The notes beneath the pieces are model-generated. The model was not told the origin of the DNA. It did no database searches and saw nothing but the letters and a program-made list of their open reading frames with translations. DNA of 8,918 bases from Alphaproteobacteria bacterium (lineage in GTDB: Bacteria; Pseudomonadota; Alphaproteobacteria; UBA11222). The DNA lies in contig DMKG01000289.1 of NCBI GenBank assembly GCA_003454415.1, positions 3,796-12,713 of the forward strand, in the 5' to 3' direction. This document shows positions 1-6,492 of this stretch, piece by piece. Position numbers and translations under genes: made by a program. How positions within the stretch are numbered: the stretch's first letter is position 1; each line of letters starts with the position of its first letter.

Positions 1-2
1 AA

Positions 3-48
3 TCTGAAGTTCGTCACATTTTTCAGCAGGTGCTGAACGAACTTCAGA
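3..48. repeat. Composite inverted repeat (hairpin) beyond the cytochrome c stop
   Basis: Bases 3-14 and 37-48 are perfect reverse complements (12 pairs). Bases 23-28 and 31-36 form a second perfect 6-pair stem that stacks directly on the first, leaving an 8-base bulge at 15-22. The element lies about 20 bases beyond the stop of the leftward cytochrome gene. Read in that direction, the hairpin ends two bases before the window edge with TT, so a U-tract and an intrinsic terminator role can be neither seen nor excluded. Read rightwards it has no T-run after the stem and would not be an intrinsic terminator. The structure is certain from the bases; the role is inferred. Confidence 0.6.
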
Positions 49-68
49 AACCGGGCGCCAGGGCGGAG

Positions 69-479
69 TTATTTCGCCCCTTCTTCCTTCAGATAGGCGA
101 TGAGATTGGCGATCTCGGAATCCTTTTTGAGTCCGACAAAGGCCATCTTGTTCTTTGGTATGAATCCTTTTGGATCGCGCATGTATTTTTCAATCGTGGC
201 TTCGTCCCAGACGGCGCCGCTTTCGCCCGCCGCCTTCATGGCGTCGGAATAATTGAAGCCTTCCACCGCGCCGGTCTTGCGGCCGACGACCCCGTGCAGA
301 TTGGGGCCTACTTTATTACCGTCCGCAGCAACCGTGGAATGACAGGCCCTGCATTTTGCGAATACTTTCGCGCCAGCGGCGGCGTCGCCCGCCTCCAGGG
401 CCAATGCGTTGCCGCCCAGCGCGCCGGTAATCGCAAGGATCAGCGCAATATTACGTAAACCAGAACTCTGCTTCTTCAT
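69..479 (-). CDS. Secreted class I (c2/c550-like) cytochrome c
   Basis: This is a 136-residue mono-haem electron carrier expected in the periplasm. It has an N-terminal signal peptide: a basic start, a hydrophobic stretch at about residues 10-27, and a probable cleavage after Ala27 in the ALA motif. The mature part carries one haem-binding CRACH motif (Cys43, Cys46, His47). It also has a downstream KMAFVG motif whose Met112 is the likely sixth iron ligand, as in cytochrome c2. The G-P-N-L-H-G segment after the haem site is typical of the family. The start is supported by AGGAG at 486-490 (minus strand), 6 bases from ATG. It reads away from the operon at 670, so it is not co-transcribed with it. 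It could accept electrons from a dehydrogenase or feed a terminal oxidase; the partner is not visible. Confidence 0.93.
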   Translation of the reverse strand: MKKQSSGLRNIALILAITGALGGNALALEAGDAAAGAKVFAKCRACHSTVAADGNKVGPNLHGVVGRKTGAVEGFNYSDAMKAAGESGAVWDEATIEKYMRDPKGFIPKNKMAFVGLKKDSEIANLIAYLKEEGAK

Positions 480-669
480 CTAATACTCCTAGAGGGGGTG
501 GATGCGGCGGACGCCATAGTGGAAAGAGTGGAAAATCACTTACTATTTATCCGGAAACGCTGGCAAGCCTAACCTACGGATTAGGCGAAAATGCGGCGTA
601 ATTGTTTAAGCTTGTGCTAAAAAAGCAAAGCATGAAGAGGATTAATCAAGTGGGGGCGGACGCGGGCGG
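480..669. promoter_or_regulatory. Divergent intergenic region between cytochrome c and the operon
   Basis: These 190 bases separate the leftward cytochrome gene from the rightward operon, so promoters in both directions should lie here. The stretch at about 535-625 is clearly more AT-rich than the genes. On the minus strand a weak candidate is TTGCCA (about 571-576) followed by TAGTAA after 15 bases. For the operon, TTGTTT at 602-607 and the A-rich run at 618-626 are the best rightward candidates, but no convincing -35/-10 pair was found. Only the position and composition are seen; promoter activity is inferred. Confidence 0.35.
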
Positions 670-1386
670 ATGACGGAACAACCGGAACAGGATTTCCTCG
701 CCGGACTGTCCAGAGCCCGGTTGCGGCGCATGGCTGCGGCGGGCCGTCAGATTTTGGAGTGCTACCGGCTTCTCAGGAAAACCGGGGCCAATGTGGTGGG
801 CCAGTTGCTCGCCCATCAGGGCACGTTTTATCAGTGGAACCATTACCCGAAAGGCGACGTCTACGACCGCGAGACGTTCAGCCAGTATTATTATCACGCC
901 CATCGTGGGCCTGATAATGAACACGGCCATTTTCACACCTTCATGCGGGCAGGCGCCATTCCGCAAGGCATGGAGCCCGCGCCATATGACGGAGAATGGC
1001 GGCGTCCGCTGGGAAAGGACGCCATCGCGCATATCATCGCGATTTCCATGAACTCCAAAGGCTACCCTACGGCGCTGTTCGGGGTGAACCGCTGGGTGAC
1101 TGGCGAAACCTTTTACCGCGCGGAAGATGTGATCAGGCTGATGGACGGTTACAACATCGATCACACTTTTCCGTGCCACGCCTCGAATATGTGGGTCAGC
1201 GCCATGATCCAGCTTTTCTATCCGCAAATCCGTCTGCTGCTGCGCCAGCGCGACGCCGTCATCGCCGCGCGCCAGAAGGAATATCCCGATCACGACGTCT
1301 ATGAAGACCGGCAGCTGGAAATCACCTCCTCCCTGCCCATTTCCGTGGAGGCCCAGATCGAAGCCATCGATAAAGTTCTGGCCTGA
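670..1386 (+). CDS. DUF6969-like conserved protein of unknown function
   Basis: This 238-residue soluble protein has no signal peptide or membrane segment. From memory it resembles DUF6969 proteins of proteobacteria, whose function I do not know. Its most distinctive region is a histidine-rich core at about residues 53-91. It includes WNHYPKGDVYD, then YYYHAH (His76, His78), then EHGHFHTF (His85, His87, His89). This arrangement would suit a metal site, but that is inference. A second conserved-looking block is NRWVTGETFY (140-149). The start at 670 is forced: the frame has a stop at 643-645 and no alternative start codon in between. No clean Shine-Dalgarno precedes it, only G-rich sequence at 652-656 and 662-669. 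It is first in the operon, 48 bases before the aminotransferase, which suggests a shared role. Confidence 0.82.
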   Translation: MTEQPEQDFLAGLSRARLRRMAAAGRQILECYRLLRKTGANVVGQLLAHQGTFYQWNHYPKGDVYDRETFSQYYYHAHRGPDNEHGHFHTFMRAGAIPQGMEPAPYDGEWRRPLGKDAIAHIIAISMNSKGYPTALFGVNRWVTGETFYRAEDVIRLMDGYNIDHTFPCHASNMWVSAMIQLFYPQIRLLLRQRDAVIAARQKEYPDHDVYEDRQLEITSSLPISVEAQIEAIDKVLA

Positions 1387-1434
1387 CGCGCGGGAGGCGT
1401 TAAACTGCTGGCCTTGCTTTAACCGGAGCCCATC

Positions 1435-2823
1435 ATGCCCGTTCTTCCCAATTCCCCAGAAGCCCGCGATGTGGCGAGCGTGCTGCATCCCTATACCAAT
1501 CTCGCCAGTTTTCCCCAGGCCGGTCCTTTTCTGATCGACAGGGGCGAAGGCGTGCATGTGTTCGACCGCAGCGGTAATGCCTATATCGAGGGGATGGCCG
1601 GGCTGTGGTGCACCTCGCTCGGCTTCAACAACAGGGAGCTGATCGAGGCGGCCACGGCCCAGATGAGCAGGCTGCCCTATTATCACCTGTTCGGCGGCAA
1701 GGGGCATGAAGGCGCGATCGAGCTAGCGGAAAAGCTCAAGGCCATGATGCCGTTCAGGGCGGGAAAGGTTTCGTTCTGCGGCTCCGGATCCGAGGCCAAT
1801 GACACCCAGGTCAAGCTTTACTGGTACTATAACAATATCACCGGACGCCCGGAAAAGAAGAAAATCATCAGCCGCATCAAGGCCTATCACGGAGTGACGG
1901 TCGCCACCGCCAGCCTGACCGGCCTGCCGCATCTGCACGGGGACTGGGATCTTCCCATCGCAAATATTCTGCATACGGATTGCCCGCACTATTACCGCTT
2001 CGCGCAGGACGGAGAAAGCGAGGCCGAATTCACCACGCGGCTGGCCGGAAACCTGGAGGACATGATCCAGCGCGAGGGGCCGGACACCATCGCGGCCTTC
2101 ATCGCCGAACCCATTATGGGGGCGGCCGGGGTTCTGATTCCGCCTGCGGACTATTTCGAAAAAATTCAGGCAGTGCTCGGGAAATATGATATTCCCCTGA
2201 TCGATGACGAGGTGATCACCGGTTTTGCGCGCACCGGAAACATGTTCGGGGCGGAGACCTTCGGTCTGCGCCCCGCCAGCATGTCCCTCGCCAAGGCGCT
2301 CTCATCCGCCTATGTGCCGATCGGCGCTGTGATCCTGCCGGACTTCATGGATGAGGCGCTGGCCGAAGGCAGCCGCCGCAATGGAAGTTTCGGCCATGGC
2401 TTCACCTATACCGGACATCCGCTCGGCTGCGCCGTGGCGCTGAAGACGCTGGAGCTTTACGAGCGCATGGACATTGTGGGCCGCGTGCGCCGCCTCATGC
2501 CTCACTTCTCGAAACGCCTGAAGAACCTCTCCGGTCATCCGCTGGTGGGGGAAGCGCGCGGTGTTGGCCTGATCGGCGCGCTGGAACTGGTCGCTGACAA
2601 GCCAACCAAACGCGCCTTCAAGCCCGCGCAGGGGGTGGGGCCGATGGGGCAGAAATGGGCGCAGGCCAATGGCCTTATCGTGCGCGCTATCGGCGACACG
2701 CTGGCGCTGTGTCCGCCGCTGATCATAACGGAAGAAGAAATCGATCTGATGTTCGACCGCCTGGAACGGGCCCTGAACGAAACCGATGGGCAAGTGACGA
2801 AAGAGGGATTACGCTCAGCATAA
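1435..2823 (+). CDS. Class III PLP-dependent aminotransferase (omega-transaminase type)
   Basis: This 462-residue fold-type I enzyme would move an amino group between an amine or omega-amino acid and a keto acid such as pyruvate. The family signatures are in order: a substrate-pocket GLW (Trp58), the PLP phosphate loop GSGSEAN (116-122), Y-H-G (151-153) stacking on PLP, and IDDEVITGFARTG with Asp258 for the pyridine nitrogen. MSLAKALSS supplies the Schiff-base Lys287, followed by GFTYTGHP (322-329). Arg417 in GLIVRAIGD matches the flexible carboxylate-binding arginine of omega-transaminases. All catalytic residues are present. GGAG at 1425-1428 lies 6 bases before ATG. It is second in the operon, ending 20 bases before the first hydrolase. 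The amine donor cannot be assigned; taurine, beta-alanine, polyamine and aryl-amine aminotransferases all look like this. Confidence 0.93.
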   Translation: MPVLPNSPEARDVASVLHPYTNLASFPQAGPFLIDRGEGVHVFDRSGNAYIEGMAGLWCTSLGFNNRELIEAATAQMSRLPYYHLFGGKGHEGAIELAEKLKAMMPFRAGKVSFCGSGSEANDTQVKLYWYYNNITGRPEKKKIISRIKAYHGVTVATASLTGLPHLHGDWDLPIANILHTDCPHYYRFAQDGESEAEFTTRLAGNLEDMIQREGPDTIAAFIAEPIMGAAGVLIPPADYFEKIQAVLGKYDIPLIDDEVITGFARTGNMFGAETFGLRPASMSLAKALSSAYVPIGAVILPDFMDEALAEGSRRNGSFGHGFTYTGHPLGCAVALKTLELYERMDIVGRVRRLMPHFSKRLKNLSGHPLVGEARGVGLIGALELVADKPTKRAFKPAQGVGPMGQKWAQANGLIVRAIGDTLALCPPLIITEEEIDLMFDRLERALNETDGQVTKEGLRSA

Positions 2824-2831
2824 AACAAATC

Positions 2832-2840
2832 AGGGGAGGA
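2832..2840 (+). promoter_or_regulatory. Ribosome binding site fixing the first hydrolase start
   Basis: AGGGGAGGA sits 3 bases before the ATG at 2844. The same frame is open much further upstream (to about 2655), inside the aminotransferase gene, but no comparable site exists there. The protein aligned with its two paralogues begins at this ATG, so 2844 is the real start. Confidence 0.85.
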
Positions 2841-2843
2841 AAG

Positions 2844-3719
2844 ATGAAGACGCTGAAAATCGGCGATGTCACCGTGGACCGGGTACAGGAATGGGCGGGC
2901 AACCTGTTCGATGTGGCCAGTTTCTGGCCGGGCCGTTCCTGGGACGCCATAGAGGAGGAGCGTGACTGGCTGGAGCCGCATTTCCTGCTGCCGAAGGACA
3001 AGATGAAAAAGGGCGTGCTTCAGGCCAGCCTGCACACCTATGTCATCCGCACGCCGAAGCATAATATCCTCGTCGATACCTGTGTCGGAAATCACAAGCC
3101 GCGTACCAGCCTGCCTGCCTGGAACATGATGAATTCCGATTATCTTTCGAAAATCGCCGCACTCGGGGTAAGGCCCGAGGAAATCCACTATGTCATGTGC
3201 ACCCATCTGCATTTCGATCATGTGGGCTGGAACACGAAGCTGGAAAACGGCCGTTGGGTGCCCACCTTTCCCAACGCGCGCTATATTTTCGCGAAAACCG
3301 AATATGATCACTGGCTGAACAACAAGGATGGCCACGCCATGGACGGCTCCTTCGAGGACAGCGTGCTGCCCGTGGTGGAGGCGGGCCGCGCCGATCTCGT
3401 GAAAAGCGATTTCGCCATTGACGACGCCATCTGGCTGGAGCCCACGCCCGGGCACACGCCAGGGTCCGTGTGCATCAATCTTTCCAGCGGGGGCGGCAGC
3501 GCGCTGTTCACCGGCGACGCCATTCATCATCCGATCCAGATCGCCTATCCGGAATGGAGCACCGCCTTCTGTTCTGATGCGTCGGGTTCCGAAGCCTCAC
3601 GGCGCAAGATCATCAGCAAGATCTGCGACACGGATACCTATATTCTGGCGGCGCATTTCATGGATCCCACGGTGGCGCGGATTGTGCGCAACAAGGACCG
3701 CTGGAAGCTGAAGGTATGA
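2844..3719 (+). CDS. MBL-fold metallohydrolase, copy 1
   Basis: This 291-residue cytoplasmic protein (no signal peptide) has the metallo-beta-lactamase fold, usually a two-zinc hydrolase. Metal ligands are complete: THLHFDH (His121, His123, Asp125, His126), His204 in TPGHTPG, Asp225 in FTGDAIHH and His271 in AAHFMDP. Other marked segments are WLEPHF (42-47), VDTCVGN (77-83), NTKLENGRWVPTFPNARY (130-147) and the C-terminal NKDRWKL. Its length and motif spacing resemble small lactonase or esterase-like MBL enzymes rather than the much larger SdsA-type alkylsulfatases or the beta-lactamases. The bond it cleaves is unknown; lactone, thioester, ester and sulfate ester are all possible for the fold. 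Its TGA stop overlaps the following sulfotransferase ATG, so the two are probably translationally coupled. Confidence 0.9.
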   Translation: MKTLKIGDVTVDRVQEWAGNLFDVASFWPGRSWDAIEEERDWLEPHFLLPKDKMKKGVLQASLHTYVIRTPKHNILVDTCVGNHKPRTSLPAWNMMNSDYLSKIAALGVRPEEIHYVMCTHLHFDHVGWNTKLENGRWVPTFPNARYIFAKTEYDHWLNNKDGHAMDGSFEDSVLPVVEAGRADLVKSDFAIDDAIWLEPTPGHTPGSVCINLSSGGGSALFTGDAIHHPIQIAYPEWSTAFCSDASGSEASRRKIISKICDTDTYILAAHFMDPTVARIVRNKDRWKLKV

Positions 3720-4660
3720 ATCTGCCCATGAATGCGAGGCCGGTGCGAAAATACATCTATAACAGCATGATGACCGACAGCCGCCGCTGGGACGGGTTCA
3801 AACCCCGCGACGGAGACATCATCATTTCGACGCCCCCCAAATGCGGCACCACCTGGACGCAGATGATCTGCGCTTTGCTGATCTTCCAGAAGACCAGGTT
3901 CGAGCGGATGCTGCGGGACTATTCGCCCTGGCTGGACGCGCCTCTGAAAGACGTGGACGAGGTGCTGGGGGCGCTCGAGGCGCAAGATCATCAGCGCTTC
4001 ATCAAGACCCATACGCCGCTGGATGGTCTGCCCTGGTTCGACAACGTGATCTATCTGTTCGTGGCCCGTGACCCGCGCGACGCGTTTGTCTCGCTGGGAA
4101 ACAACATGCAGAACATGACGGCCGACGTGATGCAGAAAATGGCGGCCAACGCCCGGACGCGCAGCGTTTCGCTGCAGCCGCCGAAAACAGATGGACAGGA
4201 CGCGTTCCGGGAGTGGATGAATCCGGACGGCGGAGATGGGAAACCTGCGGATAATGGCGCGGCGCCCGAAGCGGACATCTTGCATCACGCCCGAACCTTC
4301 TGGGAATTCCGTGATCTGCCGAATGTCCATCTGCTGCATTACGCCGACATGAAAGCAAATCTCGAAACCCAGATGCGCCGCGTGGCGAAGGCGATAGGCG
4401 TTACCGTGGACGAGGCGAAGTGGCCGGAACTGGTGGCCGCGGCGGGCTTTGAGGCCATGAAGGAAAATGCCGATGCGCTGGTGCCGGGGCCCGGACACCC
4501 GGACCCCTGGGTCGATAACGCCGGCTTCTTCAACAAGGGCGCCCATGGCCAATGGGAAGGCGTGCTGGGGGAGAAAGAGCTTGCCCTTTATCAGAAAGCA
4601 ATGGCCGCGAGGGTTCCGCCCGATCTCGCCAGATGGCTTGAGCGCGGCTGGAACGGCTGA
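3716..4660 (+). CDS. PAPS-dependent sulfotransferase, copy 1
   Basis: This 314-residue enzyme of the cytosolic sulfotransferase family (Sulfotransfer_1) would transfer a sulfonate group from PAPS to a hydroxyl or amine. The 5'-phosphosulfate loop is TPPKCGTTW (39-47, Lys42). IKTHTP supplies the likely catalytic Lys98 and His99. ARDPRDAFVSLGN (117-129; Arg118, Ser126) is the 3'-phosphate site. The C-terminal FFNKGAHGQW (271-280) matches the family's closing KGxxGxW motif. There is no signal peptide. The ATG at 3716 overlaps the hydrolase stop as ATGA and is preceded by AAGG at 3711-3714; a second in-frame ATG at 3728 is possible and would match the length of copy 2 better. No PAPS synthesis genes are in the window, so the donor must come from elsewhere. 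The acceptor is unknown. Confidence 0.92.
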   Translation: MNLPMNARPVRKYIYNSMMTDSRRWDGFKPRDGDIIISTPPKCGTTWTQMICALLIFQKTRFERMLRDYSPWLDAPLKDVDEVLGALEAQDHQRFIKTHTPLDGLPWFDNVIYLFVARDPRDAFVSLGNNMQNMTADVMQKMAANARTRSVSLQPPKTDGQDAFREWMNPDGGDGKPADNGAAPEADILHHARTFWEFRDLPNVHLLHYADMKANLETQMRRVAKAIGVTVDEAKWPELVAAAGFEAMKENADALVPGPGHPDPWVDNAGFFNKGAHGQWEGVLGEKELALYQKAMAARVPPDLARWLERGWNG

Positions 4661-4687
4661 AACCCGCAACCGGAAAGGGGGAGGGAG

Positions 4688-5563
4688 ATGAAAACGCTGA
4701 ATATCGGGAATGTGACCGTTGACCGGGTGCAGGACTGGAAGGGGGCGGTGTTTCATGTGCCGGACACCTGGCCCGGCAGCACCTGGGAGGCGGTAGAGGC
4801 GCAGCGCGACTGGCTGGAGCCGCACTTTCTTGCGCCAAAGGGCCAAGGCAGGGACGGCGTGCTGGATTGCAGCCTGCACACCTATATCATCCGCACGCCG
4901 CATTTCAACGTGCTGGTGGACACCTGTGTCGGGAATGACCGTCAACGCGCCGCCATTCCCGACTGGAACATGATGAACACGGATTATCTGGCGAAGATTG
5001 CGGCGGCGGGCCTCCGGCCGGAAGACATTCATTACGTCATGTGCACCCATCTGCATTTCGATCATGTAGGCTGGAACACGAAACTGGAAAATGGCCGCTG
5101 GGTCCCCACCTTTCCCAGGGCGCGCTATATCTTTCACAAGACCGAATATGATTACTGGAAGGATCACCAGGATCATTTCGCCATGGACAATTCCTTCGCC
5201 GACAGCATCCTGCCGGTGGTGGAGGCCGGGCGGGCGGACCTCGTGAAAGGCGATTTCGCCATTGACGACACGATCTGGCTCGAACCCAGCCCCGGCCATT
5301 CCCCCGGACATGTCTGCATCAATCTGAAAAGCGGGCGGGACAGCGCCCTCTTCACCGGGGACGCCTTTCACCATCCGGTGCAGGTCGCCTATCCCGAATG
5401 GGGCATTTTCGCCGACACCGATCCGGCGCAATCATCCGCCACCCGGCGAAGGATACTCGACCGGCTGTGCGATACGCCAACCTATATGCTGGCGGCGCAT
5501 TTCATGGACCCGACCATCGTGCGGGTCGTCTCCAACAAGGACCGCTGGAAACTGAGGGTATGA
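4688..5563 (+). CDS. MBL-fold metallohydrolase, copy 2
   Basis: This is a 291-residue paralogue of the hydrolase at 2844 with every metal ligand at the same residue number (His121, His123, Asp125, His126, His204, Asp225, His271). It aligns end to end without a gap and differs most at residues 18-40, 51-60, 84-90 and 239-250. These are probably surface or substrate-pocket loops, so the two copies may have different substrates. A strong purine-rich ribosome binding site (about 4676-4687) precedes the ATG, 27 bases after the first sulfotransferase. Its stop at 5561-5563 overlaps or abuts the second sulfotransferase start, repeating the arrangement of the first unit. As for copy 1, the hydrolysed bond cannot be read from the sequence. 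Confidence 0.9.
   Translation: MKTLNIGNVTVDRVQDWKGAVFHVPDTWPGSTWEAVEAQRDWLEPHFLAPKGQGRDGVLDCSLHTYIIRTPHFNVLVDTCVGNDRQRAAIPDWNMMNTDYLAKIAAAGLRPEDIHYVMCTHLHFDHVGWNTKLENGRWVPTFPRARYIFHKTEYDYWKDHQDHFAMDNSFADSILPVVEAGRADLVKGDFAIDDTIWLEPSPGHSPGHVCINLKSGRDSALFTGDAFHHPVQVAYPEWGIFADTDPAQSSATRRRILDRLCDTPTYMLAAHFMDPTIVRVVSNKDRWKLRV
5554..5558 (+). promoter_or_regulatory. Ribosome binding site deciding the second sulfotransferase start
   Basis: GAGGG lies inside the last codons of the second hydrolase. It is only 1 base from the ATG at 5560, which overlaps the stop as ATGA, but 7 bases from the in-frame ATG at 5566. The second spacing is normal, so 5566 is preferred; use of 5560 would add two residues (Met-Ile). 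Confidence 0.55.
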
Positions 5564-5565
5564 TC

Positions 5566-6492
5566 ATGACGCAGGCCGCGCGCCCGGAGCGCAAATATGT
5601 CTATAACAACATGATGACCGACAGCCGCCGCTGGGACGCATATGTGCCGCGCGACGGGGACATCATCATTTCGACGCCGCCCAAATGCGGCACCACCTGG
5701 ACGCAGATGATCTGCGCCCTGCTGATCTTTCAGAAATTTCCGCTGGACCGCAAGCTCAGCGAATACACCCTGTGGCTCGATATGCCGCTGCGGCCGCTTG
5801 GGGAAATTCTGGACATTTACGATTCGCAGACCCACCGGCGCTTCATCAAGACCCATACGCCGCTGGATGGCGTTCCCTATTTCGACAATGTGACCTATCT
5901 GTTCGTTGCGCGCGATCCCCGCGACGCGTTCTTTTCCATGGGCAACCACCGCAAGAACACGAAGCCGGAAATGCTGGAGATCATGTTGCGCTCGGCAAAA
6001 GAGCGGAGCCTGCAGATGCAGATGCCCGCCAGCGATGTGCGCGCCGCCTTCCGCAACTGGATCTCTGCGAGCGGAATCCCCGATGAAGGCGGGATGGCGG
6101 AATTCAATGTGCTGCATCACGCCCGGACATTCTGGGAGTTCCGGCATCTGCCCAATATCATCATGATGCATTACAGTGACATGAAAGCGGATCTTGAGGG
6201 CCAGATGCGGCGGCTTGCCGCCGCGCTGAACATCTCTGTCGAAGAAGGGCTCTGGCCGCAACTGGCGGACGCCGCCAGCTTTGAACGCATGAAGGAAAAT
6301 GCGGACACGCTGGCGCCGTCCGGAGCGCATCCCGATCAGTGGCGCGACAAGGCCGCGTTTTTCAACAAGGGCGAACACGGGCAATGGCAGGGCGTTCTGG
6401 GCGAAGAGGAGCTGGCCCTGTACCGCCAGATCATGAAAGAGAGGCTGGAGCCGGACCTCGCCCGCTGGCTCGAACATGGATGGAAGGGGTGA
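5566..6492 (+). CDS. PAPS-dependent sulfotransferase, copy 2
   Basis: This is a 308-residue paralogue of the sulfotransferase at 3716. The PAPS loop TPPKCGTTW (Lys40), IKTHTP (Lys96, His97), ARDPRDAFFSMGN (116-128; Arg117, Ser124) and the closing FFNKGEHGQW (265-274) are all intact. Both copies are therefore expected to be active. It differs from copy 1 chiefly at about residues 58-88 and 129-180, regions that shape the acceptor pocket in this family, which suggests a different or broader acceptor. Copy 2 is shorter in the linker before LHHARTFWEF. The start was chosen by ribosome-site spacing, with 5560 as the alternative. Its TGA directly abuts the stop of the convergent transporter gene, so it is the last gene of the operon. 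Confidence 0.92.
   Translation: MTQAARPERKYVYNNMMTDSRRWDAYVPRDGDIIISTPPKCGTTWTQMICALLIFQKFPLDRKLSEYTLWLDMPLRPLGEILDIYDSQTHRRFIKTHTPLDGVPYFDNVTYLFVARDPRDAFFSMGNHRKNTKPEMLEIMLRSAKERSLQMQMPASDVRAAFRNWISASGIPDEGGMAEFNVLHHARTFWEFRHLPNIIMMHYSDMKADLEGQMRRLAAALNISVEEGLWPQLADAASFERMKENADTLAPSGAHPDQWRDKAAFFNKGEHGQWQGVLGEEELALYRQIMKERLEPDLARWLEHGWKG

Larger units (their letters stand above)
2844..6492 (+). repeat. Tandem duplication of a hydrolase-sulfotransferase two-gene unit
   Basis: The two units start at 2844 and 4688, exactly 1844 bases apart. That offset holds through the whole hydrolase and into the sulfotransferase. By direct comparison, 3192-3223 is identical to 5036-5067, 3766-3794 is identical to 5610-5638, and 3815-3873 matches 5659-5717 with one mismatch. 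The first patch covers the metal-binding motif and the last covers the PAPS-binding loop. Counted by eye, the hydrolases share 205 of 291 residues (about 70 percent) and the sulfotransferases about 60 percent. The hydrolases are the same length; the sulfotransferases differ by a few residues in a mid-protein linker. This is an old duplication within the operon, with the active-site patches strikingly well preserved at DNA level. Confidence 0.88.

Noticed and set aside
61..79. GGGCG/CGCCC pairing around the cytochrome c stop codon as a terminator
   Set aside because: Five pairs only, overlapping the coding end, and no U-tract follows on the minus strand.
632..673. 13-codon ORF (MKRINQVGADAGG) whose stop overlaps the ATG at 670
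   Set aside because: The overlap could suggest a leader peptide, but the upstream ribosome site is poor, the sequence has no run of a regulatory amino acid, and so short an ORF is expected by chance.
1399..1423. GTTAAA/TTTAAC inverted repeat between the DUF6969-like gene and the aminotransferase
   Set aside because: Only six AT-rich pairs with a 13-base loop; too weak to call an operator or terminator.
646..1707. 353-codon minus-strand open frame opposite the DUF6969-like gene and the aminotransferase start
   Set aside because: It spans two real genes and their gap, has no ribosome site and no recognisable domain; typical of GC-rich antisense frames.
2844..3719. SdsA-type (MBL-fold) alkylsulfatase assignment for the hydrolases, which would oppose the sulfotransferases
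   Set aside because: Those enzymes are over 600 residues with extra dimerisation and sterol-carrier-like domains; these proteins are about 290 residues. Sulfate-ester hydrolysis is not excluded but not supported.
3638..5431. Very long open frame (about 597 codons) on the minus strand opposite the hydrolase and sulfotransferase genes
   Set aside because: It lies wholly antisense to genes with complete catalytic motifs, has a low-complexity His/Arg/Pro-rich translation, and shows the same paralogue-like look as 5482-6477 and 7463-8305 only because the sense genes are paralogues. It is a codon-bias shadow.
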